Source: Balneolaceae bacterium (GTDB lineage: Bacteria; Bacteroidota; Rhodothermia; Balneolales; Balneolaceae). From it: a DNA stretch of 54,404 nucleotides. Position numbers and translations under genes: made by a program. Positions within the stretch are counted from its first letter, which is position 1, and every line of letters starts with the position of its first letter. Shown one piece after another: positions 1-8,841 of this stretch. Location of the stretch: NCBI GenBank assembly GCA_017643365.1, contig JAEPNO010000019.1, positions 1 to 54,404 on the forward strand, read 5' to 3'. The notes under the pieces were generated by a model, which was not told the origin of the DNA, did not search any database, and saw only the letters and a program-made list of their open reading frames with translations.

Positions 1-77
1 AGCTCGGTTCGACGAGATTTAGTAGATTACTTCGAAGACAGATACTTAACCCCTGACACACTTAATTGAACACTCCC
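1..77 (+). mobile_element. End of an insertion sequence (right tip plus transposase C-terminus), left contig edge
   Basis: Bases 2-77 are repeated perfectly, in inverted orientation, at 54329-54404. Frame 1 is open from base 1 and ends with TGA at 67-69, encoding a plausible transposase tail (key residues RRDLVDYFEDRY near the end). Read outward-in, the tip begins GGGAGTGTTCAATTAAG and continues GTGTGTCAGGGG, which resembles the termini of IS256-type (mutator-like) elements. That family assignment is from memory and uncertain. The IS boundary is placed at 77/78, because the two copies diverge exactly there. Most of the element lies outside the window. Confidence 0.65.
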
Positions 78-322
78 CATGGTGATTTTTAACGGCTAAA
101 GCCTTCGTGTAGATTTCTCCCCAAATAATCCCCTTTTTTCTTACCCTGTTCTTTAGATTTCTCACTCCGTTAGAAATGACAAAGTTTTTACTCTTTTTGT
201 GCATTCGTGCTTTCGTGGCGAAAACTCTAAACGCAACTTTGTCACCATCGAAATTAATCCACCTCGTGGCATACTATTTGCTTGCATCGTAGCAGAAAAC
301 CAAAAGAATTTAACTGTTAGCG
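78..322. other. Intergenic leader of grpE with REP-like and octamer fragments
   Basis: This non-coding stretch between the IS tip and grpE holds two recognisable pieces. Bases 154-184 (AGATTTCTCACTCCG then TTAGAAATGACAAAG) look like half of a REP-type element common in Bacteroidota, and a related inverted form is at 29663-29725. Bases 196-219 are three octamers in a row: TTTGTGCA, TTCGTGCT, TTCGTGGC. No hrcA gene or CIRCE operator precedes grpE, and no promoter could be assigned with confidence. Confidence 0.5.
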
Positions 323-919
323 ATGAGTGCAGAAGACATAAAAAACGAAGATTTAGAGCAAAACGAAGAGGTTGAAACGGTAGCCGAAGAAACTGAAAAT
401 AAAGGCGCCGTAGACTCAAACGGTCAAGAATCGGAACAGCAAGAACAAGAAAAGGATACTGAGGAAAGCGCAATCGCTAAACTAGAAAAAGAACTCGCAT
501 CAACAAAAGATTCACTCTTAAGAAAAGCCGCTGAGCTGGAAAATGTTCGCAAACGTGTACAACGCGAACGCGTAGCTTTATATGAAGATGCCAAGATAGC
601 CGCACTTCAAGATTTCCTGCCGATATCAGAAGACATCGATCGCGTGTTGAATGCATCGGCAGAATATGAAGTAGATGAGAATTTTACAGCAGGAGTGAAA
701 CTCGTTGCCGGTAAGTTCGAAGAGCTGTTCAGTAAGTATGGTGTAGAAAGCATCAACGAAACAGGAATTCCATTTGATGTTAACCTTCATGATGCGTTGT
801 TAAGACAACCTGCACCGGACGACAAAACCAAAAGCGATACCGTGCTTCAAATTTTGGAAAGTGGATATAAAATCGGAAATAAGGTAATCAAGCACGCAAA
901 AGTAATTGTAAGTGAATAA
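323..919 (+). CDS. grpE: GrpE nucleotide exchange factor
   Basis: This 198-residue protein is the cytoplasmic nucleotide exchange factor that releases ADP from DnaK in the DnaK-DnaJ-GrpE chaperone cycle. Residues 1-50 are a very acidic, low-complexity tail. Residues 50-100 form the long dimerising helix (LEKELASTKDSLLRKAAELE, then NVRKRVQRER). The C-terminal beta-wing head carries the typical stretches FDVNLHDAL and GYKIGNKVIKHAKVIV. Length is normal for the family. dnaJ follows 9 bp downstream, so the two form an operon; dnaK is not in the window. hrcA, often first in such operons, is absent, and an IS lies 245 bp upstream. Confidence 0.96.
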   Translation: MSAEDIKNEDLEQNEEVETVAEETENKGAVDSNGQESEQQEQEKDTEESAIAKLEKELASTKDSLLRKAAELENVRKRVQRERVALYEDAKIAALQDFLPISEDIDRVLNASAEYEVDENFTAGVKLVAGKFEELFSKYGVESINETGIPFDVNLHDALLRQPAPDDKTKSDTVLQILESGYKIGNKVIKHAKVIVSE

Positions 920-928
920 GGATTGGCG

Positions 929-2101
929 ATGAGTAAACGAGATTATTACGACATACTGGGTGTAGGTAAAGACGCAAGTGAAGCGGAGCTGAAAAAGGCC
1001 TACCGTAAGCTGGCGATGAAGTATCACCCGGATAGAAACAAGGGAGACGCCGATGCCGAAAAGAAGTTTAAAGAAGCGGCCGAGGCATACGAAGTGCTTC
1101 GCGATCCCCAAAAGAAAGCCCGTTATGATCAATACGGCCACACCGGTGTAAACGGTCAAGGTGGCTTTGGCGGCGGTGGTGTTGAATTCGACATGGATGA
1201 TATTTTCAGTCGATTCGGCGATATCTTTGGCAGTAGCTTTTTCGGCGATGATATTTTTGGAGGCGGAGGTCGTGGACGATCACGCGGCGGACGCCGTTCA
1301 GCAGGTACGCCCGGTTCTGACATGAAAATCAGAATGCCGCTTACTCTCGAAGAAATTGCTTTTGGTACCGATAAAACCCTGAAGGTTAAAAAGCAGGTTG
1401 GCTGTACTACCTGTGATGGAACGGGCGCTGCCTCTAATTCTGATTTTGAAACCTGTGGCACTTGTAACGGTATGGGCGAAGTTCGCCAGGTTACCCGAAC
1501 GATGCTTGGGCAGATGGTGAATGTTCAGCCTTGCCCAACTTGCCAGGGCGAAGGACGAATCATCAAAAATAAATGTAAGTCTTGTAATGGCGAAGGCCGA
1601 GAGAAAGGCGAAGAAACCATCAAAGTGAATATCCCATCAGGAGTTTCGAACGGGAATTACATCACATTGCGCGGTCAAGGAAATGCGGGTCGCCGTGGCG
1701 GGCCTGCCGGCGATTTAATCGTGTTGATTGAAGAGAAAGAGCATGAGCATTTCATTCGCGAAGGCAACAATATCTATCACGATCTTACCTTAAGCATTCC
1801 GGATGCTATTCTAGGCTGCGAAAAACAAGTACCAACCTTGAAAGGAAAAGCTAAGCTACGTATTGAGCCGGGTACTCAACCAGGCAAATTACTGCGTATG
1901 CGTGGTAAAGGAATTGTTGGGCTGAATAACAGCGGTGAAGGCGATCAATATGTTCGAGTAAATGTGTACATGCCTCGAAACCTGAGCGATAAAGAGCGCA
2001 AAGCCGTTGAATCACTGCATGATGCTGAAAACTTTGATGCCTCTAATCAAACCAAAGAAGAGAAAGGTTTTTTCAGTAAGATGAAGGACGTGTTCGGTTA
2101 A
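929..2101 (+). CDS. dnaJ: Chaperone protein DnaJ (Hsp40, type I)
   Basis: DnaJ delivers unfolded clients to DnaK and stimulates its ATPase. The 390-residue protein has the full type I layout: a J domain (1-70) with the HPD tripeptide at 33-35, a Gly/Phe-rich linker (about 75-125), and four zinc-binding CxxCxGxG repeats ([32 protein letters not shown]). The C-terminal substrate-binding domains follow. The ATG at 929 is preferred over a TTG six bases upstream because AAGGA lies at 917-922 and DnaJ proteins normally begin MxKRDYY. It is co-transcribed with grpE. Confidence 0.97.
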   Translation: MSKRDYYDILGVGKDASEAELKKAYRKLAMKYHPDRNKGDADAEKKFKEAAEAYEVLRDPQKKARYDQYGHTGVNGQGGFGGGGVEFDMDDIFSRFGDIFGSSFFGDDIFGGGGRGRSRGGRRSAGTPGSDMKIRMPLTLEEIAFGTDKTLKVKKQVGCTTCDGTGAASNSDFETCGTCNGMGEVRQVTRTMLGQMVNVQPCPTCQGEGRIIKNKCKSCNGEGREKGEETIKVNIPSGVSNGNYITLRGQGNAGRRGGPAGDLIVLIEEKEHEHFIREGNNIYHDLTLSIPDAILGCEKQVPTLKGKAKLRIEPGTQPGKLLRMRGKGIVGLNNSGEGDQYVRVNVYMPRNLSDKERKAVESLHDAENFDASNQTKEEKGFFSKMKDVFG

Positions 2102-2114
2102 GCATACGGCTTAA

Positions 2115-2240
2115 CCAAAATTCCAAATTTCAAGTATTCAAATTTCAAACAATCTCTAAACACCAAATTTCTAGTCCCAAAGGTGGATTAATTGATAAAT
2201 TGGATTTTTAAAATTGTTTGAAATTTGGGTTTTGGAATTT
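2115..2240. repeat. Long imperfect inverted repeat between dnaJ and the GNAT gene
   Basis: The core arms AAATTTCAAACAAT (2140-2153) and ATTGTTTGAAATTT (2213-2226) are perfectly complementary over 14 bp. The flanks extend the pairing imperfectly (CCAAAATTCCAAATTT on the left, AAATTTGGGTTTTGGAATTT on the right). It sits between two convergent genes, so it may act as a bidirectional transcription stop, but no clean T-tract follows. It could instead be a small repeat element. Confidence 0.55.
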
Positions 2241-2249
2241 GTCACTTTT

Positions 2250-2528
2250 TCAAGTGACATCCTGAATATCTTTGTTCCGACGGAAAACCGTTCGTGCAAA
2301 TGGGCAGAGCGGTAAAATCTTGAGGTTATTCTCACGGGCATATTCCACCGAATGATACACCAGCTTTTTACCTAATCCTTTGCCTTTTTGGGATTCTGCA
2401 ACTTCGGTGTGATCAATGATAATCCGATAATCACCATTTTTAGAATAGGTCATCTCAGCAACTCGTTCGCCATTTTCTTCAATAAAAAAAGCACCTTTGC
2501 TCTCTGTTTGTTCGTGTTGTATGTTCAT
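2250..2528 (-). CDS. Small GNAT-like N-acetyltransferase (YjdJ/GCN5-related type)
   Basis: This 92-residue protein matches the short GNAT-like acetyltransferase family, single-domain proteins that use acetyl-CoA and usually have unknown substrates. The acetyl-CoA pyrophosphate loop is visible as ESQKGKGLGKKLV in the middle, preceded by the beta-strand segment IIIDHTEV. The C-terminal part contains the ILPLCPFA stretch typical of this subfamily. The ATG at 2528 is preferred to the in-frame GTG one codon upstream. The stop lies inside a small hairpin (GTCACTT/AAGTGAC, 2241-2258). It is transcribed away from the secreted-protein gene at 2554. Confidence 0.8.
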   Translation of the reverse strand: MNIQHEQTESKGAFFIEENGERVAEMTYSKNGDYRIIIDHTEVAESQKGKGLGKKLVYHSVEYARENNLKILPLCPFARTVFRRNKDIQDVT

Positions 2529-2553
2529 CACAAATCCTGAATTTTAGTTCGAT

Positions 2554-3438
2554 ATGAAACTACCAAAAAGAATCGCTTTATCATTCCTTTTTTTGGGGAT
2601 GTCGTTTTGTACCTCTGCTCAAAACATTCCAAAGATTGAACTCGAAGCGTACAAGCGCATTGATGCACCCGCAAGAAATGAAGTTTCGGGCATCATCAAA
2701 AGCCAAAAACTGGAAGGCGTTTTTTGGGTGCACGGCGATTCCGGTACTCCGGATAAAATCTACGCTATCAATGTTGATGGGGAATTAATTGCGGGCGATG
2801 ACTATCGAGGAGCAGAAGTGAAAGGAGCCGGTAATTCCGATTGGGAAGACATGGCATACAGCGCTTCCGGAAATTTAATAATCGGCGAAATTGGGAATAA
2901 TTGTGAATGCCGCGATGATCTTAAAGTGATTGTGATTGAGGAACCATCACCCGAAGATGACGAAGTGGACGTGATCGCCGAGTACTATTTTTCCTATCCC
3001 AAAAGAAATGATTTGTTGGGGAAATTGATGAGATCAAACTACAACGCCGAGGCTATCTTCGAATTTGGTGGCGAGATTTATATCCTCACCAAGCAAAGCT
3101 CCAAAACGATGCTGTTTCATCTGGAGAATCCTCAAAATCAACAACAACATGAACTCACTCTTATCGAGTCGATGGAAACGGAGCATTACGTAACAGCCGC
3201 AGATATCTCACCTGATCAGAAATATCTGGCTGTACTTACCTATGATCAAATTATGGTGTTTGAACCAACTGGAGATCAGTTTTTTAGTTCCACGTACAAA
3301 ACAGCATTTTTGGAAAACACCAAACAAATCGAGTCGGTTACTTTTGATGGGGATGATCTGATTATCGCAGAAGAAGAGGGGCAATTGTATCGAGTTTCGA
3401 TGAGCGACTTAGTGGAAGTTCAGCGCTCGGATTTATGA
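2554..3438 (+). CDS. Secreted beta-propeller-like protein of unknown function
   Basis: The first about 22 residues form a signal peptide (hydrophobic ALSFLFLGMSF, cleavage near SAQ), so the 294-residue product is exported. The mature part has repeating blades with phrases such as VSGIIKS, GVFWVHGDSG, DWEDMAYSASGNLIIGEIGN and ITAADISPDQKYLAVLTYD-like segments, resembling extracellular propellers of the esterase-like/SdiA-regulated kind. No catalytic site is clear. It has no T9SS sorting domain and no lipobox. The function is not recognised. Confidence 0.6.
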   Translation: MKLPKRIALSFLFLGMSFCTSAQNIPKIELEAYKRIDAPARNEVSGIIKSQKLEGVFWVHGDSGTPDKIYAINVDGELIAGDDYRGAEVKGAGNSDWEDMAYSASGNLIIGEIGNNCECRDDLKVIVIEEPSPEDDEVDVIAEYYFSYPKRNDLLGKLMRSNYNAEAIFEFGGEIYILTKQSSKTMLFHLENPQNQQQHELTLIESMETEHYVTAADISPDQKYLAVLTYDQIMVFEPTGDQFFSSTYKTAFLENTKQIESVTFDGDDLIIAEEEGQLYRVSMSDLVEVQRSDL

Positions 3439-3446
3439 TCAATTAA

Positions 3447-3968
3447 TCAGTTCATTCTGTTTTTGAATAACTCCTGATGTACATCGCCAACTACGGTGCT
3501 TGAGGCGTTTAATTGAACTTGTTCACCGGAATCGAGCCGAAGCACTTTCGCCATTTCTGATTTTGAAGGCTTTAATAACCCCAAAAGAATGGCGATGAAT
3601 ATAGCAGTTACCAGAGGAATGGTATTCATTGAAAGCATGAACAAAACAACAGAAAGCATACCAACACCCTCAATCACAATTAATCGAAGAAAATAGGCAG
3701 TTTTAAATGAAGAGAGCTTTCTCGAAAGGGAGTGCTTTTCATCCACTCGGATAAGCAAACTTTGAAACATGAAGAATGCTGCAATTACGCCTGAAACTCC
3801 AGCTGCAATGGCAACAATATCAACATATTCGTTGGCCTGAGCTTTGGGCAAAATGGGGACCACTTCCATAAAAGCTAATACGAGTGTGACACCGATAGAT
3901 AGACAATAACCGGCCAGCAATATCAGCTGTAGAAAACGAAGGTTTTTAAAATAAGATTGAACCGTCAT
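3447..3968 (-). CDS. Four-helix integral membrane protein, last gene of the men operon
   Basis: A 173-residue protein with about four hydrophobic helices (residues 12-37, 48-70, 92-115 and 118-132) and a hydrophilic C-terminal tail. Its ATG at 3968 abuts the menB stop at 3969, so it is almost certainly transcribed with menF-menD-menH-menB. The family is not recognised. Its position suggests a membrane role linked to quinone metabolism, but that is only inference from operon structure; it could equally be an unrelated passenger gene. Confidence 0.7.
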   Translation of the reverse strand: MTVQSYFKNLRFLQLILLAGYCLSIGVTLVLAFMEVVPILPKAQANEYVDIVAIAAGVSGVIAAFFMFQSLLIRVDEKHSLSRKLSSFKTAYFLRLIVIEGVGMLSVVLFMLSMNTIPLVTAIFIAILLGLLKPSKSEMAKVLRLDSGEQVQLNASSTVVGDVHQELFKNRMN

Positions 3969-4808
3969 CTACGAAGGACTCCTCCCAAATTTACTCCAGT
4001 CCGGCTTTCTTTTTTCAAGGAAGGCATTCTTGCCTTCTTCGGCTTCGTCGGTCATGTAAGCGAGACGTGTTGCTTCTCCTGCAAAAACCTGTTGTCCAAC
4101 CAATCCGTCATCGATTAAGTTGAAGGCAAATTTGATCATTTTGATGGCAGTGGGGCTTTTTGCCAGTACTTCCTGCGCCCACTCAAAGGCCGTGTTTTCA
4201 AGTTCATCGTGCGGAACAACAGCATTTACCATCCCCATCTCAAAAGCTTCTTGAGCGTTGTAATTTCGACCAAGGAAAAAGATTTCACGAGCTCGTTTCT
4301 GTCCGGTTTGTCGTGCAAGTAAAGCCGATCCAAAACCTCCATCAAAACTGGCAACATCGGCATCGGTCTGCTTGAAGATAGCGTGTTCTTTGCTCGCTAA
4401 GGTCATATCGCAAGTTACGTGTAGCGAATGTCCGCCACCAACAGCCCAGCCCGGCACAACCGCAATCACAACCTTTGGCATGAATCGAATGAGACGTTGC
4501 ACTTCCAGAATATTGAGTCTCGGAATTCCATCATCTGCTTTATAACCCGTTTTAGATCGAACATTTTGATCCCCACCCGAACAAAAAGCCCAGCCACCGT
4601 CTTTAGACGAAGGACCTTCCCCCGAAATCAACACAACGCCGATTTCGTTGTCTTCTTTAGCATCGTGGAGAGCTTCGAATAATTCGAACACCGTTTTTGG
4701 GCGAAAAGCATTTCGAACTTCAGGCCGGTTAAAAGCGATGCGGGCAACACCATCGCACTTTTTGTAGGTAATGTCTTCGAATTCTTTAACAGTTTTCCAG
4801 TCGATCAT
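3969..4808 (-). CDS. menB: 1,4-dihydroxy-2-naphthoyl-CoA synthase MenB
   Basis: MenB is the crotonase-fold enzyme that closes the second ring of menaquinone, turning o-succinylbenzoyl-CoA into 1,4-dihydroxy-2-naphthoyl-CoA. The 279-residue protein shows the family oxyanion-hole regions: RNAFRPKTV near the N-terminus, the long insert SSKDGGWAFCSGGDQNVR, and VVPGWAVGGGHSLHVTCDMT. The C-terminal segment ends with the FLEKRKPDWSKF signature. Its start overlaps the menH stop as ATGA (4805-4808), indicating translational coupling. It uses TAG as its normal stop codon, which is relevant to the interrupted blh gene. Confidence 0.97.
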   Translation of the reverse strand: MIDWKTVKEFEDITYKKCDGVARIAFNRPEVRNAFRPKTVFELFEALHDAKEDNEIGVVLISGEGPSSKDGGWAFCSGGDQNVRSKTGYKADDGIPRLNILEVQRLIRFMPKVVIAVVPGWAVGGGHSLHVTCDMTLASKEHAIFKQTDADVASFDGGFGSALLARQTGQKRAREIFFLGRNYNAQEAFEMGMVNAVVPHDELENTAFEWAQEVLAKSPTAIKMIKFAFNLIDDGLVGQQVFAGEATRLAYMTDEAEEGKNAFLEKRKPDWSKFGRSPS

Positions 4809-5608
4809 AATTGATGGGTTTTGATAAACGGTTCTAAATGTTGGGCAATTTCCTTTGGCGATTCGATATGCACTCGATGACCTGTTTTGGGAATGATGCC
4901 TAGTTTTGCATCCGGAATTGCCTTACTCATGCTTTGGTTGATGCGAACAAATTTAGAATCATCGCCACCAGCTAAAAGCAGGGTAGGTGTGCTTAATTCT
5001 GATAAACGCTCCCGAACGCAAGGCATGGTTCCTGTGCCGAATGCAAGCAATGAGTTGGCAATCCAATATGGATTTTGAGCTTCTTGGATTTCCTTTTGTT
5101 GTTTCGATGAGCTGTTCGAAAACATCTCCATTTCTTGCCATTGCGTAAGAAAATCATCAAAATTGCCCATAATCTGATCAGCTCGGGAACCATCCAAAGC
5201 TTGGCGGGCTTGGCGTTCTGCTTCCACTTCAATCCCGAAAGTGCCGCTTTCTAAAATCAACCCGGAGAATAAATCGGGCCGTTGAAGCGACACTTGTAGA
5301 GCCAAGCGAGCACCCATGCTGTATCCATACAAAAATACTGGAGCAGACAATTGTTCCTGAACCAATTTTACGATGTCAGCAACTTGTTCTTTGGTCGAAA
5401 ACCGATAATGCAACTCGGCTCCTTCGGTTTGTCCGTGCCCGAGTAAATCGATGGTTACAGGATTACAAAAAGGGGAAAGGTGTTCAATCAGAGATTCAAA
5501 AAGATCTCCAGAACCCATAAAGCCATGAAGCAACACAAGTGTGGGGAGGTCATCGTTTTGTTGATGCTTTTCGAAAAAATATTCTATGCCTCTGACATTT
5601 AATTTCAT
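4805..5608 (-). CDS. menH: SHCHC synthase MenH (alpha/beta hydrolase)
   Basis: MenH removes pyruvate from SEPHCHC to give SHCHC, the step after MenD. The 267-residue alpha/beta hydrolase has the oxyanion HGFMGS motif, the nucleophile elbow GYSMGAR, and a late TGHRVH segment supplying the catalytic His. The start at 5608 is chosen because its ATG overlaps the menD TGA (ATGA, 5605-5608) and gives the usual length. A longer in-frame reading would run 23 codons back into menD without similarity. It is coupled on both sides within the men operon. Confidence 0.93.
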   Translation of the reverse strand: MKLNVRGIEYFFEKHQQNDDLPTLVLLHGFMGSGDLFESLIEHLSPFCNPVTIDLLGHGQTEGAELHYRFSTKEQVADIVKLVQEQLSAPVFLYGYSMGARLALQVSLQRPDLFSGLILESGTFGIEVEAERQARQALDGSRADQIMGNFDDFLTQWQEMEMFSNSSSKQQKEIQEAQNPYWIANSLLAFGTGTMPCVRERLSELSTPTLLLAGGDDSKFVRINQSMSKAIPDAKLGIIPKTGHRVHIESPKEIAQHLEPFIKTHQL

Positions 5609-7317
5609 TCCGAATCGGGACTGTAATTCCATAATTGGCGGCGAAGTTCCATTGAGTCTTCGGCATCGGTGATGCATTCGAAAATGTGAACTCCCGGGCG
5701 CTCGATGTAAGCTTCGAAACTTGGGATAAGTTGCTCTGGACGAGAAATCAAAGTGTGATCGATTTTATGCGCTCTACACATTGCGGCAATTGAAACCTGC
5801 TGTGGAGTTTCGAAATACTCACTATATCGTTTTTTATAATTACTGACAGGCAGCATTTTGAAAATGGTGCCACCACCATTGTTTAGCAATATAATAATCA
5901 ACGGAGTTTTAATCTGTTGAAGCAATAACAGTGCGTTTGAGTCGTGCAAAAATGCGATATCCCCAATAAAACAAACGCCTGCTTTGTTCAGCACTTTGCT
6001 TAAACCCACCGTAGTTGAAAGAATCCCATCAATTCCGGCAGTTCCACGATTTACGTACATTTCTTTGCCTTCGTAATTGCCAAAAAGCGACATATCCCGA
6101 ACAGGAAACGAATTTGAAAGCATGGTAAAATGCTTACTTTCAATTTGTTCGGAAATTGTATGGAAGATGTAGCCATCGGTGAGAGGCGAGGTGGGGAACA
6201 TCAGGCGCTCTTTAGAAGCGTAATATTCTTTTTGATACCGCCGCCAATTTCGAATCCAATCTTTGTTAGAATTGAGCTCCATTTCCGAAACTTCAAATCC
6301 ATATTTCACAAAATAATGCGAATCTGCACTAAGATTTTCGTCGGTGATTAAGTGGGTAGTATGAAAACGAGTTTGCTGTACATCGGCATAGTTTTTCAGA
6401 TAATTCTGCAAGGTTTTACTTACCGGATCTCTTCCAAAACGCAGAATAACATCCGGGTATAAACTCTCGCTGATTGCAGAGTTACGTAAGAAGCCATCAA
6501 ACCCGGTAATCGTGTATTTGGATGATGGAATATTACATCCGGGTTCGGCCAGAATCGGTGCATTTAGTTGTTTTGCTAATGCGAGGACGCTTTTTCGTAG
6601 AACTTTGGGGATATCAGGCCCAGCTACGATAATTGGTTGTTCAGCTTCCGAAATTTGTAACCAGAATTCTGGAGAAAGCTTGGTTTTTTGTTGGGATGAA
6701 AAAGTTCGTTGATACTTTTTCTTAGCCTGACGTTCGTTGTCAATTTCAGCGGTTTTTAAGAAATCATTATCAGGTTCGAAGGGCTTCGGAAACGGAAAAT
6801 TCAGATGGCTTACTCCCGGCGCTTCCATCGATTTGGTAACTGCTTGCAAGGCCGCAAGTTCCAGTCGATTCATAGAGTTATCATCATCTCGGGGTTCACC
6901 CACTTCATGAAAGAATACTGGATAATCGCCAAAAATCTTCAGCTGATCGATGGTTTGTGAGGCTCCGATTCCGCGAAGGTATGAAGGTCGGTCTGCCGAT
7001 AAGACAATTAAAGGAACACCCGTTTGTGCAGCTTCAATCACCGCAGGGTAATAATTAGCTACGGCAGTTCCCGAAGTACAAACAAGGCAAGTTGGGGATT
7101 TATCCGCCTTCGACATCCCCAGTGCTGTAAACGCTGCTGATCTTTCATCGATAGCAATGGTCTTATCGAAACCAGGATGAGCGGCAAAAGCTAATGTGAG
7201 AGAGGTAGAGCGGGAGCCCGGTGAAATTACTACTCGTTGTACACCACTTCTGTATAATGACCGAACAAAACGAGTACTCCAATAAAAATTCAGGTTTTGG
7301 TGATCACGATCCGGCAT
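5605..7317 (-). CDS. menD: SEPHCHC synthase MenD
   Basis: MenD is the thiamine-diphosphate enzyme that joins 2-oxoglutarate and isochorismate, committing isochorismate to menaquinone. The 570-residue protein has the N-terminal ThDP-binding Pyr domain (VVISPGSRSTSLTLAF, DERSAAFTALGMSK, CTSGTAVANYYPAV). The C-terminal PP domain carries GDIAFLHDSNALLLL followed by LNNGGGTIF, the ThDP/Mg-binding region. Length is typical. Its start overlaps the 3' end of menF by 14 bp. Confidence 0.97.
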   Translation of the reverse strand: MPDRDHQNLNFYWSTRFVRSLYRSGVQRVVISPGSRSTSLTLAFAAHPGFDKTIAIDERSAAFTALGMSKADKSPTCLVCTSGTAVANYYPAVIEAAQTGVPLIVLSADRPSYLRGIGASQTIDQLKIFGDYPVFFHEVGEPRDDDNSMNRLELAALQAVTKSMEAPGVSHLNFPFPKPFEPDNDFLKTAEIDNERQAKKKYQRTFSSQQKTKLSPEFWLQISEAEQPIIVAGPDIPKVLRKSVLALAKQLNAPILAEPGCNIPSSKYTITGFDGFLRNSAISESLYPDVILRFGRDPVSKTLQNYLKNYADVQQTRFHTTHLITDENLSADSHYFVKYGFEVSEMELNSNKDWIRNWRRYQKEYYASKERLMFPTSPLTDGYIFHTISEQIESKHFTMLSNSFPVRDMSLFGNYEGKEMYVNRGTAGIDGILSTTVGLSKVLNKAGVCFIGDIAFLHDSNALLLLQQIKTPLIIILLNNGGGTIFKMLPVSNYKKRYSEYFETPQQVSIAAMCRAHKIDHTLISRPEQLIPSFEAYIERPGVHIFECITDAEDSMELRRQLWNYSPDSE

Positions 7318-8755
7318 AATCGAGGGCGCTCAGCATGGGTATAAATTTCATATTCGTTTCTTCCCATTCTTTATGGGGATCAGAATCTTGAACGATTCCG
7401 CATCCTGCAAAAAATCGTACTTCCTTTTCTTTGATTAACCCACTGCGAATGGCAACCACAAACTCACCATTTCCATTGGCATTTATCCACCCAATAGGTG
7501 CGGCATACCAGCCACGATCGAAGTCTTCGTGTTGACGAATAAACTCTACCGCCTTTTCACGTGGATATCCACCAACGGCAGGGGTAGGATGCAGATTCTT
7601 CAACAGTTCGGTGCGGGATACGCCTTCTTTGATAGTTGCTGTAATCGGGGTAAATAAATGCTGAACATTCGAAAGCTTCTTTACACCCGGTTGTTTTGGA
7701 TGAGAAATTGTTTCAGAAAAAGGAGTCAATCGTTCTTCGATGGCATCCAATACAATTTCATGCTCGTGTAAATCTTTTGTGCTTTGCAATAAGTTGTGTT
7801 CTAGCACGGCATCTTCGGTGGCACTTTTTCCTCGCGATGTACTTCCTGCAAGTCCTTCGGTTAGTATAAATTTCGATTGAAAGGCAGCCAATCTTTCCGG
7901 TGTACTTCCGATAAAACAAGCAGTGCTATCTTGCCGAATCAAAAAAGAGTAGCAATCGGGATACTGCTTTCGAAGTTTGTGTAGAACCTGAGTTTCACTA
8001 ACAGGGTTAGTGATATCGAGCTTGAGTTCCCTAGCAAGTACTACTTTTTCGAACGTACCTTCTTCGATGCATTTCTTTGCCCTTTTAACCGATTCAATCC
8101 AGTGTATTTGTTGAATCTCGCTGTTTATACCCACCGAGTAAGGCACGGGATGGTTAATGCTTTTTTGATTGGTGTACTCACCAACATTACACACCGGTTC
8201 TAACTTAGCTAGAGTTTCAAACAGTTGGCTGCGCAATGAATCAATAGATTCAGATTCGCTGATAGCGATAGTACTAGTGAGTATAGTGCATTTTCCATCG
8301 CGGATGATCATCCACTCAGGAAGCGTAAAAGACGCAGCACCGAAATCTGCCCAGGTTGAAGAATTGTTTTCATCAAAAAAGGAAAAGCCACCGAATAAGT
8401 GCACAGATGCGTTTTGGTGTTCAATACCTTTTAAATGATAAACTTGGTTGAGGAGACTCTTTCCGGACGTTGATGAATTTCTAAAGCGAAGTTCACCTTT
8501 TTGAGTGATTCGAGTTAACTCACCGGCTGCTGCAATCGAAAAAAGATCAGCAGGTTTTTCCCAGTAGAATTGAAAAGTATTTTTATTCTGGTACTGTTCA
8601 ATGGCAGCAAGAGCATCTACCGTTTCAATCGAAAACGATACAGAAAAGAACTTTTTATTCTGCTTTAACGACTCTGATACAGCTTGTTTCAACTCAGATT
8701 CAGATATCTGACGTTGGAATGACTTTATAAGACTTAGCTGTGCCGTTGTTTGCAT
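7304..8755 (-). CDS. menF: Isochorismate synthase MenF
   Basis: MenF converts chorismate to isochorismate at the head of the menaquinone pathway. The 483-residue protein has a poorly conserved N-terminal half and a clear chorismate-binding domain from about residue 230: EKVVLARELKL, FIGSTPERL, a conserved segment around LHEHEIVLDAI, HPTPAVGGYPRE and DRGWYAAPIGW. It is the first gene of menF-menD-menH-menB. A 24-bp palindrome (8775-8798) shared with the folE-rhodopsin gap lies 20 bp before the start, and a small hairpin (ACCGA/TCGGT) lies directly at the start codon. Confidence 0.95.
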   Translation of the reverse strand: MQTTAQLSLIKSFQRQISESELKQAVSESLKQNKKFFSVSFSIETVDALAAIEQYQNKNTFQFYWEKPADLFSIAAAGELTRITQKGELRFRNSSTSGKSLLNQVYHLKGIEHQNASVHLFGGFSFFDENNSSTWADFGAASFTLPEWMIIRDGKCTILTSTIAISESESIDSLRSQLFETLAKLEPVCNVGEYTNQKSINHPVPYSVGINSEIQQIHWIESVKRAKKCIEEGTFEKVVLARELKLDITNPVSETQVLHKLRKQYPDCYSFLIRQDSTACFIGSTPERLAAFQSKFILTEGLAGSTSRGKSATEDAVLEHNLLQSTKDLHEHEIVLDAIEERLTPFSETISHPKQPGVKKLSNVQHLFTPITATIKEGVSRTELLKNLHPTPAVGGYPREKAVEFIRQHEDFDRGWYAAPIGWINANGNGEFVVAIRSGLIKEKEVRFFAGCGIVQDSDPHKEWEETNMKFIPMLSALDYAGS

Positions 8756-8774
8756 ACCGAATGTATCGGTTTTT

Positions 8775-8798
8775 AATTTTCAATCTAAATTGAAAATA
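8775..8798. promoter_or_regulatory. Palindromic candidate operator upstream of menF (copy 1 of 2)
   Basis: The arms AATTTTCAA (8775-8783) and TTGAAAATA (8790-8798) flank a six-base spacer, TCTAAA. The same 24-bp layout, identical at 21 of 24 positions including part of the spacer, occurs at 32306-32329 between folE and the rhodopsin gene. No other copy was found by eye. The symmetry and spacing suggest a site for a dimeric regulator. A coincidental AT-rich hairpin remains possible. Confidence 0.5.
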
Positions 8799-8841
8799 CA
8801 CACTTTTCTGCAAAACAACACCTTTTTTAAAGGATCTTTAC

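Noticed and set aside
1156-1461. Long antisense reading frame inside dnaJ
   Set aside because: It is a proline-rich shadow of the Gly/Phe-rich and zinc-finger regions, as expected from composition; dnaJ on the plus strand is certain.
2554-3438. T9SS cargo status of the secreted propeller-like protein
   Set aside because: The C-terminus lacks the sorting-domain pattern seen in the remnant at 34277, so export through T9SS is not supported.
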